Positions 1 through 12,897 of a DNA stretch of 64,000 nt are shown piece by piece. Under the pieces are notes generated by a model. It did not search any database, was not told the origin of the DNA, and saw only the letters and a list, made by a program, of their open reading frames with translations. The position numbers were made by a program, and so were the translations under genes. Numbering within the stretch: position 1 is the stretch's first letter; every line of letters starts with the position of its first letter. The DNA comes from Imbricaverruca yamaguchii. Lineage: Eukaryota > Arthropoda > Thecostraca > Neoverrucidae. The stretch is taken from positions 300,001 to 364,000 of the forward strand of contig JAOTOL010001621.1 of NCBI GenBank assembly GCA_034440575.1, in the 5' to 3' direction.

Positions 1-75
1 GAGCTGGTGGACCGGCTACACCAGGTAACAATAAGCTGAGCTGGTGGATCGGCTACACCAAGTAACAATGAGCTG
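1..75 (+). repeat. two-copy 37-bp tandem duplication containing a splice donor-like junction
   Basis: The window opens with two copies of a 37-bp unit. The first reads as the end of an open frame (ELVDRLHQ) followed by CAG|GTAACA, which resembles an exon end plus a 5' splice site. In the second copy the junction is CAA|GTAAC, so the donor is weakened. If real, the exon belongs to a plus-strand gene whose body lies left of the window. The gene cannot be identified from eight codons. Confidence 0.4.
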
Positions 76-1470
76 AACTCGGCCGATGTCGGTGATTAAA
101 AGTCACGTAATTTGACTGCTGGCCGCTATCACTTGGCTTGCGTGTGTGGCCTGGCGCGGCGCGGCGGGTCGTCCTAATGTGCCCTGTTTCTCGGAGCACA
201 TCGGTCCTGTCGTGGAACGCTGGGGTCACATAAGCTTTTTATCTAAACTTCCTACTCGCGATCCAACTAAGTGCAACGCTTAGTTCACAAGTTCAGAGTG
301 CACTGTTCAAAAGTTCAGAAGTTGGCCGAAATTTTAGAGGAGTACATTAACCATGTTTATGTGAATGGGCAGATTTTGAATGCATCCGAACATGTTTTTC
401 TGACAGAAGAGATGAGTTAGTTAACCTCTCTATGCCTGCCTCGAGCTTGGCCTTACTGATGCCGTAGAAGACTTGAGATACCAGTCTCCATTGATACGTC
501 CTCCGAATCACATTGCTTTCCTCAGTATCTCAAACGCTATGGGCGTCAGTGAAGCTAAGCAGAGTTAGAGTTGGAGTTTGCAGCGCCGTCGGTAACCTGG
601 CTGCAAGGGCTTGTTGCGTGATGGCATGTCATTAGCCCAGTTGTTAGACGGCACGTTGCGCTGTCATGCCAGTGGTCCGACAGGGGTGGTGCAAACTAGC
701 AGCGTCTGGGGCGATACTGGGGAGTGGCACTGGGGGCATATCCCTCTGGAATGGTAACACCCCTATTGCCGAAAAATGTCTCTTCAGGAAAACTCGTGTG
801 CATCCCGTCCGCCCCCCCTCAAATGAAAAGTCGTCCGTATCCTCGAGTGCACCCTCGCCCCGCTCAATGCATTTACAGTCAGTGGCGCCCCTCCGGGGAG
901 TTGTGCCCTACCCCACGTGAAAATTCCTGGATCCACCCCAGAGCAGCGTCAATGCTGGACCACAAGTAATGACCTCTAGATCAGCTACCTCATTCATGCC
1001 ATGTTGTTTTGGGAACCTTCTATCCTATCCCTATCAAATGGCCATCAAGTTTTGGAGATGTCACAAACTGGAGTCAAGCAGAGCAATCTTCTGTGGGCGG
1101 AATGTAAACTCAGGTACGCTGTGCCGCAGTGCACAGGTACGCGGCGGGTCGAACCCTCCAATGTGGGCGATCCCATCTATTAGAACTTGCGGATCTAGCT
1201 GACTGTATTAGGAGAGGAGGGGAAGGGAGTGGAAGGAGGTGGGTGGAAGTTCTAGAAGGCGCTAAATGACTCAGGCGACTAACAATTAATTTTGTTCTTT
1301 CAGAGTTTGAAAGAGGTTGGAGTGCACTGGATCAGAGGCGTGATGTGCAAACTTGCCCTCAGAGACAAACTTGTTCTGTTATAATTCGAGAAGATCAGGA
1401 ACGTGTATTTTCGTCAGTTAGTGGAAAGGCAGGTTCATCGAATGCCCCCGAATGTGTGGGTAGTTGCAGC
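76..1470. other. unique sequence, no gene recognised
   Basis: No domain, conserved exon or repeat is recognisable. Short open frames overlap each other in several phases and show no protein-like conservation. This is probably intron or intergenic sequence. Confidence 0.4.
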
Positions 1471-1816
1471 CGACACAGAGGCTGAACTGCAGGAGTTGAC
1501 ACAGAAGCTGAACTGCAGGGGCCCGTTACAGAAGCTGAACTGCAGGAGGCCTATACAGAGGCTGAACTGCACGGGCCGACACAGAACCTGAACTGCAGGG
1601 GCCCGACACAGAGGCTGAACTGCAGGAGGCCGATACAGAGGCTGAACTGCATGGGCCGACATAGATGCTGAACTGCAGAGCTGACACAGCGACTGAACTG
1701 CAGGAGCCCAACACAGAGGCTGAACTGCAGGGCCGACACAGAGGCTGAACTGCAGGGCCCGACACAGAGGCTGAACTGCAGGGCCCGACACAGAGGCTGA
1801 ACTGCAATGGCCCAAC
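1471..1816. repeat. 26-27-bp minisatellite, about 13 copies
   Basis: Imperfect tandem copies of a unit built around GAGGCTGAACTGCAGGG and CCCGACACA, with copies of 24 to 27 bp. Every unit holds CTGCAG followed by G, which resembles a 3' splice site, but no recognisable exon follows directly. Reading frames through the array are open on the minus strand in more than one phase, so they are treated as non-coding. Confidence 0.85.
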
Positions 1817-3433
<1,617 letters not shown>

Positions 3434-6400
3434 TGATGCATGCACGGGCGGATAATGAGGTGGGACCGGTGTCGCGACAGACACCTCAAGTCTGCCATCT
3501 GTGGGTGCATGCACGGGCGGATAATGAGGTGGGACCGGTGTCGCGACAGACACCTCAAGTCTGCCGTCTGTGGATGCATGCACGGGCGGATAATGAGGTG
3601 GGGCCGGTGTCGCGACAGACACCTCAAGTCTGCCATCTGTGGATGCATGCACGGGCGGATAATGAGGTGGGGCCGGTGTCGCGACAGACACCTCAAGTCT
3701 GCCATCTGTGGATGCATGCACGGGCGGATAATGAGGTGGGGCCGGTGTCGCGACAGACACCTCAAGTCTGCCATCTGTGGATGCATGCACGGGCGGATAA
3801 TGAGGTGGGGCCGGTGTCGCGACAGACACCTCAAGTCTGCCATCTGTGGATGCATGCACGGGCGGATAATGAGGTGGGGCCAGTGTCGCGACAGACACCT
3901 CAAGTCTGCCATCTGTGGATGCATGCACGGGCGGATAATGAGGTGGGACCAGTGTCGCGACAGACACCTCAAGTCTGCCATCTGTGGATGCATGCACGGG
4001 CGGATAATGAGGTGGGACCGGTGTCGCGACAGACACCTCAAGTCTGCCATCTGTGGATGCATGCACGGGCGGATAATGAGGTGGGGCCGGTGTCGCGACA
4101 GACACCTCAAGTCTGCCGTCTGTGGATGCATGCACGGGCGGATAATGAGGTGGGGCCGGTGTCGCGACAGACACCTCAAGTCTGCCGTCTGTGGATGCAT
4201 GCACGGGCGGATAATGAGGTGGGGACCGGTGTCGCGACAGACACCTCAAGTCTGCCATCTGTGGATGCATGCACGGGCGGATAATGAGGTGGGGCCAGTG
4301 TCGCGACAGACACCTCAAGTCTGCCATCTGTGGATCCATGCACGGGCGGATAATGAGGTGGGGCCAGTGTCGCGACAGACACCTCAAGTCTGCCATCTGT
4401 GGATGCATGCACGGGCGGATAATGAGGTGGGACTGGTGTCGCGACAGACACCTCAAGTCTGCCATCTGTGGATGCATGCACGGGCGGATAATGAGGTGGG
4501 GCCAGTGTCGCGACAGACACCTCAAGTCTGCCGTCTGTGGATGCATGCACGGGCGGATAATGAGGTGGGACCGGTGTCGCGACAGACACCTCAAGTCTGC
4601 CGTCTGTGGATGCATGCACGGGCGGATAATGAGGTGGGGCCAGTGTCGCGACAGACACCTCAAGTCTGCCGTCTGTGGATGCATGCACGGGCGGATAATG
4701 AGGTGGGGCCAGTGTCGCGACAGACACCTCAAGTCTGCCATCTGTGGATGCATGCACAGGCGGATAATGAGGTGGGGCCAGTGTCGCGACAGACACCTCA
4801 AGTCTGCCGTCTGTGGATGCATGCACGGGCGGATAATGAGGTGGGGCCAGTGTCGCGACAGACACCTCAAGTCTGCCATCTGTGGATGCATGCACGGGCG
4901 GATAATGAGGTGGGACCGGTGTCGCGACAGACACCTCAAGTCTGCCGTCTGTGGATGCATGCACGGGCGGATAATGAGGTGGGACCGGTGTCGCGACAGA
5001 CACCTCAAGTCTGCCATCTGTGGATGCATGCACGGGCGGATAATGAGGTGGGGCCAGTGTCGCGACAGACACCTCAAGTCTGCCGTCTGTGGATGCATGC
5101 ACGGGCGGATAATGAGGTGGGACCGGTGTCGCGACAGACACCTCAAGTCTGCCATCTGTGGATGCATGCACGGGCGGATAATGAGGTGGGGCCAGTGTCG
5201 CGACAGACACCTCAAGTCTGCCATCTGTGGATGCATGCACGGGCGGATAATGAGGTGGGGCCAGTGTCGCGACAGACACCTCAAGTCTGCCATCTGTGGA
5301 TGCATGCACGGGCGGATAATGAGGTGGGGCCAGTGTCGCGACAGACACCTCAAGTCTGCCATCTGTGGATGCATGCACGGGCGGATAATGAGGTGGGACC
5401 GGTGTCGCGACAGACACCTCAAGTCTGCCGTCTGTGGATGCATGCACGGGCGGATAATGAGGTGGGGCCAGTGTCGCGACAGACACCTCAAGTCTGCCAT
5501 CTGTGGATGCATGCACGGGCGGATAATGAGGTGGGGCCAGTGTCGCGACAGACACCTCAAGTCTGCCATCTGTGGATGCATGCACGGGCGGATAATGAGG
5601 TGGGGCCAGTGTCGCGACAGACACCTCAAGTCTGCCATCTGTGGATGCATGCACGGGCGGATAATGAGGTGGGACCAGTGTCGCGACAGACACCTCAAGT
5701 CTGCCATCTGTGGATGCATGCACGGGCGGATAATGAGGTGGGACCAGTGTCGCGACAGACACCTCAAGTCTGCCATCTGTGGATCCATGCACGGGCGGAT
5801 AATGAGGTGGGGCCAGTGTCGCGACAGACACCTCAAGTCTGCCATCTGTGGATGCATGCACGGGCGGATAATGAGGTGGGACCGGTGTCGCGACAGACAC
5901 CTCAAGTCTGCCATCTGTGGATGCATGCACGGGCGGATAATGAGGTGGGGCCAGTGTCGCGACAGACACCTCAAGTCTGCCATCTGTGGATCCATGCACG
6001 GGCGGATAATGAGGTGGGGCCAGTGTCGCGACAGACACCTCAAGTCTGCCATCTGTGGATGCATGCACGGGCGGATAATGAGGTGGGGCCAGTGTCGCGA
6101 CAGACACCTCAAGTCTGCCATCTGTGGATGCATGCACGGGCGGATAATGAGGTGGGGCCAGTGTCGCGACAGACACCTCAAGTCTGCCATCTGTGGATGC
6201 ATGCACGGGCGGATAATGAGGTGGGACTGGTGTCGCGACAGACACCTCAAGTCTGCCATCTGTGGATGCATGCACGGGCGGATAATGAGGTGGGGCCAGT
6301 GTCGCGACAGACACCTCAAGTCTGCCATCTGTGGATCCATGCACGGGCGGATGATGAGGTGGGGCCAGTGTCGCGACAGACACCTCAAGTCTGCCGTCTG

Positions 6401-6680
6401 TGGATGCATGCACGGGCGGATAATGAGGTGGGGCCAGTGTCGCGACAGACACCTCAAGTCTGCCATCTGTGGATGCATGCACGGGCGGATAATGAGGTGG
6501 GACCGGTGTCGCGACAGACACCTCAAGTCTGCCATCTGTGGATGCATGCACGGGCGGATAATGAGGTGGGGCCAGTGTCGCGACAGACACCTCAAGTCTG
6601 CCGTCTGTGGATGCATGCACGGGCGGATAATGAGGTGGGGCCAGTGTCGCGACAGACACCTCAAGTCTGCCGTCTGTGGA
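3434..6680. repeat. 69-bp minisatellite, about 47 copies
   Basis: About 3.25 kb of a highly uniform 69-bp unit. Each unit contains the palindromes TGCATGCA and TGTCGCGACA, the second lying between GAGGTG and CACCTC, which are themselves complementary. Two main sites vary between copies: CCGGTG versus CCAGTG before TCGCG, and CCATCTG versus CCGTCTG. CCGGTG dominates up to about 4,230 and CCAGTG dominates after it. The switch coincides with a one-base insertion near 4,222. Because 69 is divisible by three, several frames on both strands stay open for about 1,100 codons; I regard these as passive and not genes. Confidence 0.97.
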
Positions 6681-7770
6681 TAAATGTCAATCGAGGTGAA
6701 AACTGGCCTGGTCGCCACGGATGTCAGTTTGTTCTTTCAGTGGCAAATTACATAATTTGATGACACGTGGAACAAATGCAACAGCCTCCTGTGGCTCAGC
6801 ATCAACACCACAAAGCATACATGTGCTGAACAAAACCAAATCCAAACGGCAGCGGAGGCCCCGCTCAATATAAAGCTAGAAGACAATTTATCGCTTCGTT
6901 TGGCTCATCTAATTCCAACTTTTGACATGACTGTTGCTCCAGTGGTAGCGATACTAGGGAGATGGTCATATCAAACCTAACCTAACTCGCTAAGCCATCA
7001 GATAAAATCAGCTGAAAACTAATATAATAAATGACCGAATCACCATCACAAGAGCAAACAATATTTCATAGCGTTACCGATTGTGCGGTGTCTTGCATTG
7101 TATTCATACATTCGGATCGGCGCAATTAAAGGAAGAGACCTGGTATCTTGCTTTTCAAGACTGATGAGGTTCTCTACCTAGTTCTACCTCCCCCTCCTCA
7201 CTCTGTCTTGTTTACACACCGTTGCATGTGCTAGTACATATACTTTGTGGATTCAAAAAAGTAACTCGAGGTGACTCCGGCACCTAACGAGGAGGTCCGT
7301 ACATAAACACGCATCAATACAGACAGACTGCGCCGACTCAGACAGGCGCGAGCGACATTGCTGCGAACCTGACATTAGCGCTACATATGCCTTAGTTCTT
7401 ACGTCACTGGACCACCTACCACCTAAACAACACTGACGCCAGATTTTCGTCAATGGCTAAAGAGTGAACACGGACGAGCGTCAGCCGGAGCTATCCGTAC
7501 ACGTTGTACAATACATTTTTTTAAATTTAAATCAATTTAATCCGAGTTGTTGTTGGGGTGGCTTTAGGAGCCAGGGTTATATTGCTAAGCAGAGCTTGTT
7601 GCGTGAACCCTGGCCCCACCACCCGACCCATGAAATCCAGCTCAACGGCAGAATTTAGACCGAAAGTTTAACGTGCCGCCAATGCACCGACACGGTAAGT
7701 TCGTCCCCGGCCTTATCTGGCCAGCTGCCAACTGACACTCCCGGCCGAGGGCTAAATGCGAGCGCGCGAA
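6681..7770. other. unique sequence, no gene recognised
   Basis: AT-richer unique DNA between the 69-bp array and the tRNA-like element. No domain, splice-supported exon or repeat family is recognised. Confidence 0.4.
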
Positions 7771-7850
7771 GCGACTCGAACCCTGTGTCGCCAGTGCAGA
7801 GGAGACCAGTGCAGGCCAGCGCTCTAACCAACCGAGCTATCGGGGCTGCA
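7771..7850 (-). ncRNA. tRNA-like pol III head (SINE head or tRNA pseudogene)
   Basis: On the minus strand an A-box-like TAGCTCGGTTGGTTAGAGC (7,839-7,821) is followed 56 nt later by a B-box-like GGGTTCGAGTC (7,783-7,773). This is the internal promoter arrangement of tRNA genes and tRNA-derived SINEs. The middle portion is longer than a normal anticodon arm and variable loop. The 5' GCCCCGA has no matching 3' acceptor strand. It is therefore more likely a tRNA-derived SINE head or decayed tRNA than a working tRNA gene. Confidence 0.5.
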
Positions 7851-8248
7851 GCATATAACATTGCAAATCAATTAACACTGACAAGTGAATGACGTTTGTA
7901 GTAGGCGCACAGTCAGAACACCAGGATATGTCTGTAATAACCGAAACAATGGACTGCGGGTGGAGACACGAGCCAAGTGTGACATTTACAACTGCAATAT
8001 GTCGGGAGGTCACCAGGTCTGGTAGAGCGACGTGGCAGCGCGTGATCCACAATCACACTTCCTCACGGGAGAAAGATCCGGAATATCGTGCTTGCCGTCC
8101 CTCTGTTCCGGCGGCGATAAACGGCCCCGACGGACATCGCACGTGTTCTGCTGGTCACGGAGAAACATCTGGCGGAGAGCTCACGTGCGGAGATGAGCTG
8201 CGTCGCTCCGCTGGTGGCCCACGCCGCCGGTCTGCAGATGCCGGTGAC
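7851..8248. other. GC-rich flank of the 39-bp array
   Basis: Unique, increasingly GC-rich sequence leading into the array. An open frame runs through it into the array from 7,889 on the plus strand, but nothing in it resembles a known domain and its length comes from the stop-free repeat. Confidence 0.35.
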
Positions 8249-9522
8249 GGTGGCGGAGGCGGTACCTGCCGCACCTGCCTCTCTACTGGTGGTGGGGGCG
8301 GTACCTGCCGCACCTGCCTCTCCACTGGTGGCGGGGGCGGTACCTGCCGCACCTGCCTCTCCACTGGTGGCGGGGGCGGTACCTGCCGCGGCTGCCTCTC
8401 CACTGGTGGTGGGGGCAGTACCTGCCGCACCTGCCTCTCCACTGGTGGTGGGGGCGGTACCTGCCGCACCTGCCTCTCCACTGGTGGTGGGGGCGGTACC
8501 TGCCGCACCTGCCTCTCCACTGGTGGCGGGGGCGGTACCTGCCGCACCTGCCTCTCCACTGGTGGCGGGGGCGGTACCTGCCGCACCTGCCTGTCCACTG
8601 GTGGCGGGGGCGGTACCTGCCGCACCTGCCTCTCCACTGGTGGCGGGGGCGGTACCTGCCGCAGCTGCCTCTCCACTGGTGGTGGGGGCGGTACCTGCCG
8701 CACCTGCCTCTCCACTGGTGGCGGGGGCGGTACCTCCCGCACCTGCCTCTCCACTGGTGGCGGGGGCGGTACCTGCCGCACCTGCCTCTCCACTGGTGGT
8801 GGGGGCGGTGCCTGCCGCACCTGCCTCTCCACTGGTGGTGGGGGCGGTGCCTGCCGTGGCTGCCTCTCCACTGGTGGTGGGGGCGGTACCTGCCGCGGCT
8901 GCCTCTCCACTGGTGGTGTGGGCGGTACCTGCCGCACCTGCCTCTCCACTGGTGGTGGGGGCGGTACCTGCCGCACCTGCCTCTCCACTGGTGGTGGGGG
9001 CGGTACCTGCCGCACCTGCCTCTCCACTGGTGGCGGGGGCGGTACCTGCCGCACCTGCCTCTCCACTGGTGGTGGGGGCGGTACCTGCCGCACCTGCCTC
9101 TCCACTGGTGGTGGGGGCGGTACCTGCCGCACCTGCCTCTCCACTGGTGGCGGGGGCGGTACCTGCCGCACCTGCCTCTCCACTGGTGGCGGGGGCGGTA
9201 CCTGCCGCACCTGCCTCTGCACTGGTGGTGGGGGCGGTACCTGCCGCACCTGCCTCTCCACTGGTGGTGGGGGTGGTACCTGCCGTGGCTGCCTTTCCAC
9301 TGGTGGTGGGGGCGGTACCTGCCGCACCTGCCTCTCCACTGGTGGTGGGGGCGGTACCTGCCGCACCTGCCTCTGCACTGGTGGTGGGGGCGGTACCTGC
9401 CGCAGCTGCCTCTCCACTGGTGGCGGGGGCGGTACCTGCCGCACCTGCCTCTCCACTGATGGTGGGGGTGGTACCTGCCGTGGCTGCCTTTCCACTGGTG
9501 GTGGGGGCGGTACCTGCCGCAC
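8249..9522. repeat. 39-bp GC-rich minisatellite, about 32 copies
   Basis: Tandem copies of a 39-bp unit with GGTACCTGCCGC, ACCTGCCTCTCCACT and GGTGGTGGGGGC blocks. Copies differ mainly by GGTGGTGGGGG versus GGTGGCGGGGG and by ACCTGCC versus GGCTGCC or AGCTGCC. The G-tract occurs once per unit on the plus strand, giving a long run of potential G-quadruplex segments and GC-box-like GGGGGCGG. The period is divisible by three, so Gly/Thr/Cys-rich, Ala/Pro/Val-rich and Pro/Arg-rich frames are open on both strands. None is credible as protein. Confidence 0.95.
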
Positions 9523-9731
9523 CACCAGTGCCGCACCACGACCCATGCTACAATTTTTCAAACAAGTTAATTCATGCAGTTTTGACCAGCATTTTTATTT
9601 GCACGAAGCATCAATTTTAACACAGCTGCTAAGGTTCTCGGCAATATTGTGCTACCGAGGTGTTGCACGTTATCAGGTCCATCTGCTGCCCTCCATGGAG
9701 GGCAAGAGGGTACTTTCTTGCACATCTGGCA

Positions 9732-9986
9732 ACTCTGCTCTTCCTCAGGTGACATCACTAGAGTCGCTCTGCTTTTCCTCGGGCGACAGCACTAGAGCCA
9801 CTCTGCTCTTCCTCGGGCGATATCACTAGAGTCGCTCTGCTCTTCCTCGGACGACAGCACTAGAGTCACTCTGCTCTTCCTCGGACGACAGCACTAGAGT
9901 CACTCTGCCCTTCCTCGGCCGACAGCACTAGAGTCACTCTGCCCTTCCTCAGGCAACAGCACTAACGCCACTCTGGTCTGCCTCAG
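9732..9986 (+). repeat. 34-bp minisatellite, about 7 copies, ending in the STUM-like exon's splice acceptor
   Basis: Tandem units of about 34 bp carry CTCTGCTCTTCCTCGG and CAGCACTAGAGTCA blocks. The last unit reads CTCTGGTCTGCCTCAG and its AG is the acceptor of the exon starting at 9,987. The other units carry the same polypyrimidine stretch ending in CTCAGG or CTCGGG. The array is thus a ladder of acceptor copies, some intact (CAG) and some mutated (CGG). Confidence 0.85.
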
Positions 9987-10160
9987 GCACATTCCTGTCG
10001 GGGCCGATGTGCCTGTGCTTCGGTCCGAGCGAGTACCCGACTCGACGGCAGACGCTGCTGTGGTCGACGCTGGCCGGTCTGCTGCAGCTGCTCACCCTGC
10101 CGCTGATCGTCGGATGGGTGTGGAGCATCATGTGGGGCGTGGCGTTCGTCCAGGTCTCGA
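9987..10160 (+). CDS. exon of a SPEC3/STUM-family membrane protein
   Basis: A 174-bp exon lies between TGCCTCAG and GTGAGTGG. It starts with two bases completing a codon and ends in phase 1. The translation (TFLSGPMCLCFGP, then LLQLLTLPLIVGWVWSIMWG, then VAFVQVS) matches the C-terminal half of the SPEC3/STUM domain. Vertebrate STUM has the same layout: GTF-x-xAF-x-x-LCG, then a hydrophobic segment ending in VGW-x-xSI-x-WGM. One membrane helix is clear (about residues 28-55), after a short hydrophobic start that would pair with a helix in the previous exon. Drosophila Stum is known from mechanosensory neurons; the role here is inferred. The preceding exon, which should hold the conserved Cys-rich PGLG portion, was not found, so this is one exon of a larger or partly lost gene. 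Alternatively it is an isolated pseudogene exon, although its intact frame and both splice sites argue against that. Confidence 0.75.
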
Positions 10161-11271
10161 GTGAGTGGTGAGGTCAGCACAGCCAGACGGAAGCTCTCGC
10201 GCCAGGTATGTTTATGAAGATGCACCTGGCACAATGGGGGTTTGCTATGAGCTGGAAAGGAGTTTGTTATGAAACACCCACCTGCCATGAGTGTTCATGC
10301 GAGCCACCATGCGCTGTTAAGTCCAAGCTCCCGTGCCCGACACGCTCTACACGTGTCCATTCAGTACGCACATAACCGCAACTGCCTGGCCTCGGCCCAG
10401 AGCCTGGACCCAGACGAAGCGACGAAGCCGGCCCCGTCCCTCCGCGGGGAAAGACGGGGAGCCTCGCATGTGCACACCAGCGACACATACTACGTTGGCT
10501 CCCTCTAGACGGGCATGCCTCCAGCTCGTCCATCTGACACGAAACACCGTCACACAAACAAACATCGCGGGGTGCAATTTGATCACGAGACAAACACACA
10601 GCTGTAACACACATCCCCATGGGATGGTCGTGATGGCCCATTTAGTAAGTGTTATGCGCATGACACACCATCCCACGGAACTCTCAGGCACTGTGCATAG
10701 CATGTATTTGCCATTTTACCACCCATTTACTCTACGAATGTTGCAGGGACAAAATTTACTCAAAAGTTGTTTTCACCCACTCAATCCATTCGACATTCCC
10801 ACGCCCGAGTGCGCGTTGATGTGGCGCTGCCGCTGCTCAGTTACTCCACTCAAGGACTACCCAGATCCAATATCAAGCGACAGCCCACCTTCGAGTAACG
10901 TTTCCAAGCCGGAATATGTCAAGGTGAAACCTCAAGAATATGGATGAAATTATACATTTTGGGATTGCTGTCACGCAAAACTCTAAATCTTCCGCGCTTC
11001 GTGCGCCGGAAGATTCTCTCCTTCATCACATATTTGGAATCGCCCCCCCCCTCCAGGAAAATCATGGCTGTGCTACTTAGGTCCATGCATAATAAATGCG
11101 GCATACGAAATAACGCTCTTGTAGGACATGCTGTTTTTCCATTCAGAACGGCCGCTTCTTCATCACTGCCTTACGACTGTGTCTGCTATTGCGTGTAACG
11201 CCATATTGGGCTGATTATATATGAGGAAGAAATCCCACCTAGGTAAAATGTCTTAGAGAAGGCCCTGCATG
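10161..11271 (+). other. probable intron or 3' flank of the STUM-like gene
   Basis: No further exon of the STUM-like gene is recognised. A member of a dispersed repeat family lies at about 10,830-10,945. The open frame at 10,333-10,947 on the plus strand has no recognisable domain and is not called. Confidence 0.35.
10830..10945 (+). repeat. dispersed repeat family, copy 1
   Basis: The stretch containing CCAGATCCAATATCAAGCGA and GTGAAACCTCAAG resembles segments near 18,640-18,730 and 24,780-24,880 (GATCCACTATGAAGCGAAAG, then GTCAAACCTCAAG). I read these as degraded copies of one interspersed element of unknown class. Confidence 0.4.
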
Positions 11272-11506
11272 GCATACCTCACATATCATACCTGACATAT
11301 CGTACCTCACAAATCATACCTCAGATATCATATATCACATATCATTTCTCACATAACATACCTCACCTATCATACCTCACACATCATACGTCACAGATCG
11401 TACCTCACGTATCATACCTCACATCTCATACCTCACATATCATACCTAACATATCATTCCCGCATATCATACCTCACAAATCGTACCTCACATATCATGC
11501 CTCACA
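11272..11506. repeat. 14-bp AT-rich minisatellite, about 17 copies
   Basis: Imperfect repeats of ATACCTCACATATC, with common variants such as ACCTCACAAATC. No splice-like core is apparent and nothing in it looks coding. Confidence 0.85.
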
Positions 11507-11787
11507 GGCATGGTGTCACGTCTTCAATTTATATACCAACATATCGGAAAGCATTGCGAGGAGTAGCCCCATGAGCTATACCATGTACTGCTTTTCGTAG
11601 TCGCAAAAACAAGGCCTTGTGGGGTTTCATTAACCCATGCACAGGTGAAGAGTATTAATGGAATCGAACCAATCGAACAAATATAAATTTTTAAAATTTA
11701 CTCGAACTCTGAGCACGACTGGATCGCAGTTCTCTCCATAAAGGCCACTCCCTGTACGCGACTGAGCACTCAGCGTGTCGTGCGTGG
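11507..11787. other. unique spacer
   Basis: Unique sequence between the 14-bp and 31-bp arrays; no feature recognised. Confidence 0.3.
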
Positions 11788-12462
11788 GCCAACACGAGCC
11801 GTCGCTGACACATCCAGCGCCAACACGAGCCGTCGCTGACACATCCAGCGCCAACACTGACACATCCAGCGCCAACACGAGCCGTCGCTGACACATCCAG
11901 CGCCAACACGAGCCGTCGCTGACACATCCAGCGCCAACACGGGCCGTCGCTGACACATCCAGCGCCACCACGAGCCGTCGCTGACACATCCAGCGCCAAC
12001 ACGAGCCGTCGCTGACACATCCAGCGCCACCACGAGCCGTCGCTGACACTGCCACTGCCAACACGGGCCGTCGCTGACACATCCAGCGCCAACACGAGCC
12101 GTCGCTGACACATCCAGCGCCAACACGAGCCGTCGCTGACACATCCAGCGCCACCACGAGCCGTCGCTGACACATCCAGCGCCAACACGAGCTGTCGCTG
12201 ACACATCCAGCGCCAACACGAGCCGTCGCTGACACTGCCACTGCCAACACGGGCCGTCGCTGACACATCCAGCGCCAACACGAGCCGTCGCTGACACATC
12301 CAGCGCCACCACGAGCCGTCGCTGACACATCCAGCGCCACCACGAGCCGTCGCTGACACATCCAGCGCCAACACGAGCTGTCGCTGACACATCCAGCGCC
12401 AACACGAGCCGTCGCTGACACATCCAGCGCCACCACGAGCTGTCGCTGACACTGCCACTGCC
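11788..12462. repeat. 31-bp minisatellite, about 22 copies
   Basis: Units combine GCCAACACGAGCCGTCGCTG with ACACATCCAGC; a CACTGCCACTGCC variant replaces the second half in three places. The same CGCTGGATGTGTCA core, in both orientations, forms the spacer of the neighbouring inverted repeat. The array therefore probably existed before that inversion event or was carried by it. Confidence 0.92.
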
Positions 12463-12736
12463 ACACTGCCGGACACCGCCGGGGTCTGCGGCCGGCGGCA
12501 CTGCTATCAGCACGTGGTAAACGGGCACGTTACATGGCCAAAGGGCAAGTCCATCTGTTGCCCCTGCCCTCTGTATATCGTCGCTCCACAGGTGCTGAGT
12601 TCAGTTTGATGTGAAACGCTTTCCTTCAGGTACGGGCCAAACACATTTTAGGCACAGACCAAATACATACAGACGAAATGCATTTGAGGCACCGACCAAA
12701 TGCATTTTATATACAGACCGGGGACATGCGACTCAC

Positions 12737-12897
12737 CAACAGATCGAAAAACGTCGATGGCTCCCATATGACCGTGCCAGCGTGTGGATAATGTGTCGAC
12801 TCAATGTGCCACCGGCTCCGTCCGCTGTGTCTCCAGCATGTTTCTGCGCTTGGCATTGAGCGGCTGATCGGCAGTTCACCACGTGCCTCGCCGGAGA
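12737..12897 (-). CDS. candidate exon, left arm of the inverted repeat
   Basis: A 161-bp open block on the minus strand is bounded by an acceptor-like TTACACGTCAG and a strong donor (CTGTTG|GTGAGT). In one phase it reads GEARGELPISRSMPSAETCW and ends in WEPSTFFDLL. The mirror copy at 13,435-13,595 keeps both splice sites, the length and the open frame, with only a few residue changes (for example E/V and I/M). That conservation is the only support for coding. I do not recognise the protein. Confidence 0.3.

Noticed and set aside
3434..6680. CRISPR-like array
   Set aside because: The units are contiguous with no unique spacers between repeats, and the genome is eukaryotic.
7771..7850. Functional tRNA gene
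   Set aside because: The A and B boxes are good, but the acceptor stem does not pair and the anticodon region is too long.
7889..9829. A 646-codon Gly/Thr/Cys-rich frame and overlapping Ala/Pro/Val and Pro/Arg frames
   Set aside because: These are by-products of the stop-free 39-bp array. The flanking parts show no protein-like conservation.
10333..10947. 204-codon open frame after the STUM-like exon
   Set aside because: No domain is recognisable, composition is biased, it overlaps minus-strand frames of similar length, and it ends within a dispersed repeat.
11630..12528. Cys/Trp-rich frames (CVSDGSCWRW repeats) on the minus strand
   Set aside because: Three overlapping phases are open through the 31-bp array. 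No signal peptide or known repeat family fits.
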